Source: JALXCG01 sp026991065 [NCBI: Gemmatimonadota bacterium] (GTDB taxonomy: Bacteria > GCA-2686955). From it: a stretch of DNA of 20,990 nt. The DNA is taken from the NCBI GenBank assembly GCA_026991065.1, contig JALXCG010000324.1, forward strand, positions 1 to 20,990, in the 5' to 3' direction. Below are positions 15,098 to 20,990 of the stretch, one piece after another (within the stretch, counting starts at the first letter, position 1; every line of letters begins with the position of its first letter). A program made the translations under genes and the position numbers. The notes beneath the pieces are model-generated. The model saw only the letters and a list, made by a program, of their open reading frames with translations, had not been told where the DNA came from and made no database searches.

Positions 15098-16977
15098 CAA
15101 GTCGCCAGGAAGGCTTTCAGATAGCGATCCAGCGACTCCCGATGTACCGGACGCGGCAAACAACCGTCGATCCCCCCCAAACGGCAGCGCTCCTCCGCGT
15201 CGCGGCTTTCGTTGGGGACAATGCCGATGATCGGGGCCGGGTGGCGAACAACGCCTTGTTCCTCCATCGCGCGGATTGCCGTGCTGATGGCGAAACCATC
15301 CATCCCGGAGAGTTCGCAGTCGATCAGAATCAAGTCGAAGTCGTTTCGCTCCACCTCGGCCAGTGCTTTCGGGCCGCTGTCTACCACGAGTGCGCGCAGA
15401 TTGTGCGAGTGCAGATAGTCGCGAATCGCTTTTTGCGCTCCCGCCGCCTCCACCACCACCAGCACCTGCCCGCTGCCGGGCCGCTGCCCCGCACCATCCG
15501 CCGGCTGCTCCTCCGCGGCCGGAACCTCGCAACCGTTTCCGGCAGCCGCCGCCAGCGCCCTCTTCAGTTCGCTCTGCCGCAAGGGCTTGGCCAAGACCGC
15601 TTCAAACCCGCCTTCGTGCCCGTGTTGCCCCAGGTGGGCGATCGGCGCCAGAAGAATCAAGTGCGTATCGCGAACGTCGGGGTCGCGCCGCACCGCCTCC
15701 TTTAAACGCAGTGCCCCGGTGTTGTCTTCGACGAAACCGAAGATCGCCGCCGCCACCGGCCGCCCGGCAACCCGTGCTTCGCGCAGCCGGGCCAGGGTTC
15801 GATCGGCGCGAATGATGGGCCGCGCCGTCCCGCCCCAGGCGGTAATCTGGTGGCAGAGCATCGCCCGTGTTCGTGCGTGTGGCTCAGCCACCAGAAAGAT
15901 CGCCCCGTGCAGATCGAAGGTCGGCGAATCGACCGCCCGGTCCGCTTGCGGCGCCGCGTCCGCGTAGGGAAATGGCGCCACAAACGACACCTCGGTACCG
16001 CGTCCAAGCTCACTTTCAATGCGCAGGGTTCCCCCCATTTGACGCACAATCTGCCGGCTCACAGCCATGCCGAGTCCCGGAGCCGTCTTGTCCCTGCTCA
16101 CCACCTCCTCATCCCCGTACATGAGCTGGTCGACCATTGTCGCTCCCATGCCACAGCCGGTATCGACCACCGCGAAGCGCGCCAACTCCCCTTCAGTCGG
16201 GGCCACCCGCAACTCCACCCGCCCGCAGCGCGTGAACTGGACCGCGTTATTCGCCAGGTTCAGCAGAACTTGACGCAGCCGAACCGCGTCACCCAAACGC
16301 AATCGAACCAGCGATGGATCGGCATCCACCACCACCTCCAGCCCCTTGTGCTGCGCCCGGTGCGCCACCAAACGCCCCACCTCCTCGACACTCGCCCGCA
16401 GATCCAGAGGTCGCCGGCACAGCTCCATCTCGGGTGGCTCCAGTTGGGCAAAGCCCACCACATCTTCACAAGCGCGTGCCAGCACATCGGCGGCATTGAG
16501 CAGAGTCTCGATCGCCTCCTGGCCATCATCCTTGACGCCCAGCGCCAGCAACTCCTGCACCGCCTGCACAATGTGCTCCACCGGTCCCTGCAGGCTCTGC
16601 GTCAAATTGGCCAGCAGTGCACTCTTGGCTCGGCTGGTCTCCGCCGCCCGGTTGGTTGAAGACTCAGATTCCGGCAGTGCCCCCGCCTCTCCTTCCGGCT
16701 TCCGTCCCGCCTCCATTCGGGCCGTCCCCGCGGCGCCCTTCGTCGCCATCTTCAGCGCGGAGATCTCCTCCAGCGCCGCGCGCAGCCGTTCCTCCGTCAG
16801 GGCGGCTCTCTTCTCCAGTCGAGCCGCCGCCTTGGTCGCCTGATCCAACTGCGTCGCGAGTAACTTCCGTTCTCGCTCCGCGTGTTCAAGACGGGTCTGA
16901 TACTCGCGCAATTCGCGCAGCAGCGCCCGCACCCGCGGAGCGGATATACTCGGTTTCTGGACATTGGATTCCGGCAT
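15097..16977 (-). CDS. Hybrid histidine-kinase-like protein lacking the phosphoacceptor His
   Basis: This encodes 626 residues with no membrane segment, so it is probably cytosolic. The ATG has a strong GGAGG site. Order: coiled coil (about 15-80), linker, HisKA-like helices (115-180), HATPase (about 225-335), and two receiver-like domains (about 357-475 and 503-624). The ATPase is intact: N-box LLNLANNAVQFT (Asn240, Asn244), G1 DTGCG (Asp272), G2 GLGMAVS. The HisKA H-box, normally SHEIRTP, reads TQSLQGP: Gln127 (codon CAG, 16597-16599) replaces the phosphoacceptor His. Receiver 1 lacks the phosphoacceptor Asp (Phe413/Gly414) but keeps Lys464. Receiver 2 keeps Asp553 but has Arg609 for Lys and a reduced acidic pocket. 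It may act as an ATP-binding scaffold or phosphorylate a His on another protein; its substrate is unknown. Confidence 0.88.
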   Translation of the reverse strand: MPESNVQKPSISAPRVRALLRELREYQTRLEHAERERKLLATQLDQATKAAARLEKRAALTEERLRAALEEISALKMATKGAAGTARMEAGRKPEGEAGALPESESSTNRAAETSRAKSALLANLTQSLQGPVEHIVQAVQELLALGVKDDGQEAIETLLNAADVLARACEDVVGFAQLEPPEMELCRRPLDLRASVEEVGRLVAHRAQHKGLEVVVDADPSLVRLRLGDAVRLRQVLLNLANNAVQFTRCGRVELRVAPTEGELARFAVVDTGCGMGATMVDQLMYGDEEVVSRDKTAPGLGMAVSRQIVRQMGGTLRIESELGRGTEVSFVAPFPYADAAPQADRAVDSPTFDLHGAIFLVAEPHARTRAMLCHQITAWGGTARPIIRADRTLARLREARVAGRPVAAAIFGFVEDNTGALRLKEAVRRDPDVRDTHLILLAPIAHLGQHGHEGGFEAVLAKPLRQSELKRALAAAAGNGCEVPAAEEQPADGAGQRPGSGQVLVVVEAAGAQKAIRDYLHSHNLRALVVDSGPKALAEVERNDFDLILIDCELSGMDGFAISTAIRAMEEQGVVRHPAPIIGIVPNESRDAEERCRLGGIDGCLPRPVHRESLDRYLKAFLAT

Positions 16978-17306
16978 CTCGCCTCCAGGAAAGAACCCCC
17001 ACGGGCCGCGAAATCATGCAGTCTTCAACCTCGGCCCATCTTCAGCATAATCTGCAACTGAGCATTTGTGGGCGCGCAACCGCTTTCTATTCTGTGCCGC
17101 AGTGCGTCATATGAAGAGTTTTCTCCGTTCCCCATTGTCTCATTATTGATATAAGTTTTGGCGTCCCGTCAACAGAACGGACACCGCGGCTGACGCCACC
17201 TTCCCCGCGGGCAGCCTTCTCGCCGAACCCGGTCTTCTTGCAGCCCTCCAAGGCTCAGGCTCAAAAGTCGCCCGATCTTCATTCACACCGGCCCCCTGGA
17301 GTTTCA
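16978..17306. other. Divergent intergenic region with candidate extended -10 promoter
   Basis: There is no convincing gene between the hybrid kinase and the JAMM gene. The middle is AT-richer than its surroundings. On the plus strand TGATATAAG (17147-17155) fits an extended -10 (TGnTATAAT, 5 of 6 in the hexamer) and could serve the JAMM gene, leaving a leader of about 145 bases. The minus side carries the GGAGG site of the kinase just upstream of its ATG. No clear minus-strand promoter was found. Confidence 0.4.
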
Positions 17307-17801
17307 TTGCTTGCTCCCCTCCAGCACGGCGAATCTCTCTCCGCTGCCAAAGCGGAACTCTGCATCGCCGAAGCTGATCTGCGGCATCTCTTCGCCGCGG
17401 CAGCGAAGGCCTGGCCAGGCGAAATCTGCGGCCTCCTGCGCGGCCGCCGGATCGATCGGCGCAACTTCGTCAGCGCGGCGCTTCTGCTCCCCAACCAGGC
17501 CGCCGCCGGGGATCGCTTTCGCATCGATCCCCTGGCGCTGCTGCGCGCAGAATCGGCGGCAACCGCGGCTGGAGAGGTGATTGTGGGGGTTCTGCACAGC
17601 CATCCCGGGCCGGACCTGCGACCGTCGCTCGCCGATCAACGCAGCGCCGCGCTCGGCTATGGAGCGGGGTACTCGTGGTTGATCGTGAGCGCACCGCCCG
17701 GGCATCTGCCGCAAGCCCGCAGTTGGCGTCCGCTCGCCGCCCGCCCCGGCTTTGGCAGCGAAGCGATCGTTGTTGGCGCCAACACGCCGCTGCCGATTTG
17801 A
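17307..17801 (+). CDS. JAMM/MPN+ (M67-type) metallopeptidase
   Basis: This encodes 164 residues from TTG 17307, preceded by GGAG at 17298-17301. The frame has no ATG or GTG; another TTG at 17238 lacks a ribosome site. The zinc motif is complete: Glu in GEICGLLRG, then HSHPGPDLRPSLAD, which fits H-x-H-P-x(6)-S-x-x-D. Family members cut isopeptide or C-terminal bonds. Bacterial stand-alone versions often trim ubiquitin-like sulfur carriers (ThiS/MoaD type) so that they can be thiocarboxylated. No sulfur-carrier or E1-like gene is next to it here, so its substrate is unknown. It is cytosolic, with no signal or membrane segment. Confidence 0.87.
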   Translation: MLAPLQHGESLSAAKAELCIAEADLRHLFAAAAKAWPGEICGLLRGRRIDRRNFVSAALLLPNQAAAGDRFRIDPLALLRAESAATAAGEVIVGVLHSHPGPDLRPSLADQRSAALGYGAGYSWLIVSAPPGHLPQARSWRPLAARPGFGSEAIVVGANTPLPI

Positions 17802-18149
17802 GCCGCATCCTTCGCGCGTCAATCCGCGGCGACCCCGGCGGCATCGAAGCGGCGCAACGCAATCCAGTGACAACGCCGGCAAGTTCCTGGTCGCCCCTTG
17901 ACATCTCCCCCCGGCGTCCCCATTTTCCCGGCAGCGGTGACGTTTCCACTACGGGTTTCGCGTTCGAATCCCGCGGCGCTGGCGCTCACTCCACACTTTG
18001 CGGCCCTTCTCCGCGCATAGACTGGGGCGACCGGTAAGTATCCCCCCGGCCCCATAATCCTTGAGGAACGAAGCGCAGCAAAGCGACCAGAGTTGCCACC
18101 GCGTCCGGCCTTCGCCACGAATCCCCGTCAAAACCCGAAGGGGGGCCGA
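17802..18149 (+). other. Gap and leader upstream of rpsU, no gene recognised
   Basis: This 348-base stretch codes for nothing convincing. It holds a consensus-like TTGACA at 17898-17903 without a good -10 partner (CATTTT after 17 bases), a T-arm-like TTCGAATCCCGC at 17963-17974 that does not build a tRNA, and a bulged inverted repeat near 18024-18053 (GGGGC..CCGG / CCGGCCCC). An rpsU promoter is expected here but not pinned down. Confidence 0.5.
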
Positions 18150-18335
18150 ATGATTTCTGTTGCAGTGCGAGACGAAGAGTCCTTGGAGTTCGCCCTTCGC
18201 CGATTCAAACGGAGGTGCAAGCGTGAAGGCATTCTTCAGGACAGTCGGCGCACCACTTTCTACATCAAGCCCAGTGAGAAGCGTCGGGTCAAAGCCCACG
18301 AGGCGCGGGCACGCATTCTGCGTGGCCTGAACTGA
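18150..18335 (+). CDS. rpsU: Ribosomal protein bS21
   Basis: This encodes 61 residues from ATG 18150 after a G-rich stretch (GAAGGGGGG). bS21 sits on the 30S platform near the 16S 3' end and helps initiation. ISVAVRDEESLEFALRRFKRRCKREGI is the family signature; the Arg/Lys-rich tail (KPSEKRRVKAHEARARI) contacts rRNA. Upstream in-frame starts at 18093 add an unrelated leader and are rejected. A strong intrinsic terminator begins 33 bases after the stop. The gene appears to be transcribed alone. Confidence 0.95.
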   Translation: MISVAVRDEESLEFALRRFKRRCKREGILQDSRRTTFYIKPSEKRRVKAHEARARILRGLN

Positions 18336-18344
18336 CCCAATTTC

Positions 18345-19490
18345 CTATCCTGCAAATCCCGCACCGCTGGTGCCACCTGCGTCCGTTGCCGGTGGCACCA
18401 TTGTTTTTTGCGCCGGAAAACGGATCGCCACCAGGGTCTCGCCTGCGGCGTCCGCAGTGGTGTTGACGCTGAGAGTTGCCCGGTGCTGATCCACGATCCG
18501 TCGAATGGTCGCCAGCTCCAGGCCGGAGCCGTCCTGCGTCGCATGCCGCGGAGCAGCAACCGGACAATCTCTGCGGACCGGTGGAAACCCCTGACCCTGG
18601 TAGCGAATTTCGAGCAACGCCGCGGTTTCATTTGAGGGCGCGGGCGACCCGGGCGAAGCAGGAGTCCAGCAGCCCGTGCGAATGGTGACCCGGCCGCCCG
18701 GATGGGTTGCCGCCGCGACCCCCGCGACCAGGCTGAGCAGCAGGTGCCGCAGCTCACCCTCGTTGCCGTTGACCGGCGGCGGGGGCGGCGTGGTCTCGAT
18801 CTGGAGCTGCGCCCGGCTGCGCATGGAGAGCCGCAGCAGGGCGGAACTCTCGGCGATCAGGTCCTGGAGTCGGACCTGTTGCCGACCGGAACTCTCCTCG
18901 GCCGCGAAAGTGGAAATCTCGCGGCAAAGCGTTGCTGCTCTCTCCGCGGCATGGTCCAGGCGCTCCAGGTTGTGCCGAGCGCCGGCATCCGCGGCGATCG
19001 CGCGCCGGAGCAGGCCGGAGTTGCCCATGATGCCGGCCAGCAAGTTGTTGAACTCATGGGCGATCGCGGAGACCAGAGTGCCCAGGCGCAGCATCCGTTC
19101 AAGCCGTGGCGGAACCCCGCCCGCGCCCGGCAGGAGGGTGCACGGCACTAAGCTGCCGGCGATTGCGAATTCTGCTGTCGCGGGAGCCGGAGTCGCCAGC
19201 AGGAGGAGATGGCAGGTCGGCGACGGTGGATCGGCGAGTTCAAGCAGGGTTTGCCACGGTTGGCCGGCGCCGCAGGCGGCCAACCACTCATTGCGCACGC
19301 GTTCGCGCTCGCTGGCGGCGATCGCCTGCAGCCAGCCGAAGCCCAGCGCGGTTGCCGGATCGCGGCCGGTGGCCAGCCGCCAGCCGGGGCTCACAAAGAG
19401 AAACTCTCCCCGCCTGGTGGCGGCAAATGCAATCAGCGGCAGCGCCGCGAGAAGATCGGACGGGGGTGAATCGGGGTACGCGGCCGGCAC
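18345..19490 (-). CDS. PAS-type sensor histidine kinase with degenerate ATP-binding domain
   Basis: This encodes 381 residues from GTG 19490, four bases after the rlmH stop; GTG 19538 and ATG 19577 overlap rlmH and are less likely. There is no membrane segment. A PAS-like domain lies at about residues 12-95 (AALPLIAFAATRRGEFLFVSPGW). The HisKA H-box is intact: LVSAIAHEFNNLLAGIMG with His145, the NtrB-like class. The ATPase part looks damaged. The N-box reads LLLSLVAGVAAAT where LLNLxxNAxxA is expected, so both Asn are lost (Ser253, Gly257). G1 reads YQGQG with Tyr297 for Asp. G2 is partly kept (GSGLELA). It may accept phosphate from another kinase or be a phosphatase-biased protein. The tail (TMVPPATDAGGTSG) is coded by the rpsU terminator arms. 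Confidence 0.83.
   Translation of the reverse strand: MPAAYPDSPPSDLLAALPLIAFAATRRGEFLFVSPGWRLATGRDPATALGFGWLQAIAASERERVRNEWLAACGAGQPWQTLLELADPPSPTCHLLLLATPAPATAEFAIAGSLVPCTLLPGAGGVPPRLERMLRLGTLVSAIAHEFNNLLAGIMGNSGLLRRAIAADAGARHNLERLDHAAERAATLCREISTFAAEESSGRQQVRLQDLIAESSALLRLSMRSRAQLQIETTPPPPPVNGNEGELRHLLLSLVAGVAAATHPGGRVTIRTGCWTPASPGSPAPSNETAALLEIRYQGQGFPPVRRDCPVAAPRHATQDGSGLELATIRRIVDQHRATLSVNTTADAAGETLVAIRFPAQKTMVPPATDAGGTSGAGFAG
18368..18409 (+). terminator. Strong intrinsic terminator of rpsU
   Basis: A perfect 10-bp stem (TGGTGCCACC at 18368-18377, GGTGGCACCA at 18391-18400), 13-base loop, then TTGTTTTTT. This is the clearest terminator in the window. It lies inside the last codons of the convergent kinase gene. 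Confidence 0.92.
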
Positions 19491-19494
19491 GGAT

Positions 19495-19941
19495 TCAGGC
19501 TCGATGGTAGGGAGTCCCTTTGAGAATGGTGGCGGCACGGTAGATCTGCTCCAACAGGAGCAAGCGTGCCATCTCATGTGGAAAGGTCATGGCGGAAAGG
19601 GAGATGCGGGCATTCGCCGCGGCCAGCACCGATGCCGGCAAGCCGGCTGCCCCGCCAATCAGGAAGACCAGATCTCCATGGCGTCCCAGCTCCAGTTGCA
19701 AGCGCCTGGCAAACGCCACGGAATTCAGCTCAACCCCGGCTTCATCCAGGGCCGCCACCCAGCCGGCCGCGGCCATGCGGCGCAAGAGCGCGTCGGGACT
19801 GCGCACCGTGCCCCCCTTGCCTTCGGCGATCTCCTCAACCCGGGTGGGCAGGCCGCTCTTGCCGGCTCGTCGCGTGTAGTTGTCGCAAAGCGACTTCAGC
19901 GCCGGGTCACGCACTTTACCCACCGGCCAGATCAAGAGCAT
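19495..19941 (-). CDS. rlmH: 23S rRNA pseudouridine-1915 N3-methyltransferase RlmH
   Basis: This encodes 148 residues, close to the family norm (about 155). RlmH is a SPOUT (knotted) methyltransferase that methylates pseudouridine 1915 in helix 69 of 23S rRNA on assembled ribosomes, using SAM. Signatures are YTRRAGKSGLPTRVEEI, VAALDEAGVELNSVAFA, the SAM-loop FLIGGAAGLP, and the C-terminal LSAMTFPHEMARLLLLEQIYRA ending PYHRA. Its ATG overlaps the nadB stop by ten bases (ATGCTCTTGA), so translational coupling with nadB is likely. The sensor kinase follows on the same strand. Confidence 0.96.
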   Translation of the reverse strand: MLLIWPVGKVRDPALKSLCDNYTRRAGKSGLPTRVEEIAEGKGGTVRSPDALLRRMAAAGWVAALDEAGVELNSVAFARRLQLELGRHGDLVFLIGGAAGLPASVLAAANARISLSAMTFPHEMARLLLLEQIYRAATILKGTPYHRA

Positions 19942-20990
19942 CGCAGCGGACTCCAGGCGGGCTCCGCCGGCACCTGTTCGACCGTGGCCAACCCTCCCTG
20001 CGGATCTGAACGCACGATGGTGTCCAGCGGTGGATCGGTTGTTTCGGGGTGATCTTCCAGCCAGTGCAGGCCGCGGCTTTCGCGCCGACTGTAGGCGGCT
20101 TGAGCGATGATCAAGGCGGTGGTCGCCACCGACTGAAGCTCCAGCAACTCCACGCTCGGGGCATGGTGAGCGACGATCTCCTCGATGTCGGTGGCCAGCA
20201 GGGAGAGCCGTTCGGCGACCAGCTTCAGGCGCTTGCGGGAACGCACAATTCCCACATACTCCTGCATCATCTCGGCAATGCCGCAGCGCAGCTCGGTGAC
20301 CTGGTCAATTTCCGCGGGTTGCCTACCGCGGCTTTCAATCCGCGTCAACATGGCCCGCGCGGTCTGCTCGGCCGCGGGGCCGGGCACCGGACACCTGGTT
20401 CGCCAGGCCGACGCAGCGGCGCGATGAGCGAATACCACCGCCTCCAGCAGAGAGTTGGAGGCCAGGCGATTGGCTCCGTGAACCCCGGTGCAGGCGACTT
20501 CGCCGGCGGCGTGTAGTCCCGGCAGTGCGCTCTCGCCATCGTGGTTGGCAATGATGCCGCCGCAGGTGTAGTGCGCCGAGGGCGCCACCGGAATCGGCGC
20601 CTTCTCCGGGTTGATCCCGAGTTGCAGCAGCCGCTTGTGGATGTTGGGGAAACGCCGGCGAAAACTCCCCGGCGGGAAGTGTGTGACATCGAGCAGAACG
20701 TAGGGATCGTGGCGGGCCTTCAACTCAGAATCGATGGCGCGGGCGACAATATCCCGCGGCGCCAGCTCCTTGCGGTCGTCATAGCGATGCATGAAGCGCC
20801 GGCCGTCGCCGGTCCGCAGGATGCCGCCTTCGCCGCGGACCGCTTCCGAGATCAGAAAAGAGTCCGCGGAGTCGGTGATCAACGCTGTGGGGTGAAACTG
20901 AATGAACTCCATATTGGCGATCGGCACCCCGGCACGAAACGCCATCGCGATCCCGTCGCCGGTGGCGATGGTTGGATTGGTGGTGCGCTG
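19932..20990 (-). CDS. nadB: L-aspartate oxidase NadB, 5' partial
   Basis: The visible 352 residues are the middle and C-terminal part; the FAD-binding N-terminus lies beyond the right edge. NadB oxidises L-aspartate to iminoaspartate, the first step of de novo NAD synthesis. Seen are TNPTIATGDGIAMAFRAGV, MEFIQFHPTAL, SEAVRGEGGILRT, the active-site segment ELAPRDIVARAID, the HYTCGGI stretch and GLHAAGEVACTGVHGANRLASNSLLEAVVF. These separate NadB from succinate dehydrogenase/fumarate reductase flavoproteins, since HGANRLASNSLLE and MEFIQFHPT are typical of NadB and the tail is short. No frame break is visible. NadA and NadC are not in the window. Confidence 0.95.
   Translation of the reverse strand, partial: QRTTNPTIATGDGIAMAFRAGVPIANMEFIQFHPTALITDSADSFLISEAVRGEGGILRTGDGRRFMHRYDDRKELAPRDIVARAIDSELKARHDPYVLLDVTHFPPGSFRRRFPNIHKRLLQLGINPEKAPIPVAPSAHYTCGGIIANHDGESALPGLHAAGEVACTGVHGANRLASNSLLEAVVFAHRAAASAWRTRCPVPGPAAEQTARAMLTRIESRGRQPAEIDQVTELRCGIAEMMQEYVGIVRSRKRLKLVAERLSLLATDIEEIVAHHAPSVELLELQSVATTALIIAQAAYSRRESRGLHWLEDHPETTDPPLDTIVRSDPQGGLATVEQVPAEPAWSPLRCS

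Noticed and set aside
15850-16659. A 269-codon plus-strand frame opposite the hybrid kinase
   Set aside because: It is His/Arg/Gln-rich antisense translation without domain features; the minus strand carries clear ATPase and receiver motifs.
17932-17981. T-arm-like TTCGAATCCCGC with partly pairing flanks, suggesting a tRNA
   Set aside because: The T-stem has two mismatches, only about 50 bases separate the candidate acceptor arms, there is no anticodon arm and no CCA. At best it is a degenerate fragment.
17819-18118. A 99-codon minus-strand frame between the JAMM gene and rpsU
   Set aside because: No ribosome site or recognisable domain; composition is like random GC-rich DNA and it overlaps the rpsU leader.

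Overview
The window is GC-rich, tightly packed chromosomal DNA from a diderm (Gram-negative-type) bacterium. An outer-membrane lipoprotein carrier (LolA) and two predicted lipoproteins point to two membranes. The DUF4837-type lipoprotein, the GroEL Gly-Met tail, bS21 and the aroB/efp/accB/accC order would fit a little-studied lineage around the FCB group, but the phylum cannot be fixed from this sequence alone. I see no phage, insertion sequence, CRISPR array or intact RNA gene.

Plus strand, 1-12.7 kb. The window opens in the C-terminal part of an HtrA-like protease/PDZ protein, overlapped by a DUF4837-like lipoprotein gene. A hairpin and possible promoter follow, then a housekeeping run: aroB, a TPR protein, efp, accB, accC, thiE, ftsK, lolA, rimO and a small TPR lipoprotein. 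Gaps are mostly short and several genes overlap. The run links aromatic synthesis, translation (EF-P, S12 methylthiolation), fatty-acid synthesis, thiamine synthesis, chromosome segregation and lipoprotein export.

Minus strand, 12.8-17.0 kb. The groES-groEL operon ends at hairpins shared with the convergent plus-strand run. Upstream of groES is a textbook sigma-54 (-24/-12) element, with an inverted-repeat cluster where an enhancer-binding protein would sit. Further upstream is a cytoplasmic hybrid histidine-kinase-like gene that has an intact ATP-binding domain but Gln in place of the phosphoacceptor His.

17.0-21.0 kb. A JAMM/MPN+ metallopeptidase and rpsU lie on the plus strand. They converge with a minus-strand nadB-rlmH-sensor kinase cluster; nadB runs off the window. 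This second kinase keeps its phosphoacceptor His but has lost key ATP-binding residues, the mirror image of the first.

The points most worth a second look are the sigma-54 signal on groES, the two complementary degenerate kinases, and an AroB-family enzyme in which three substrate-pocket residues are replaced although its metal ligands are kept.
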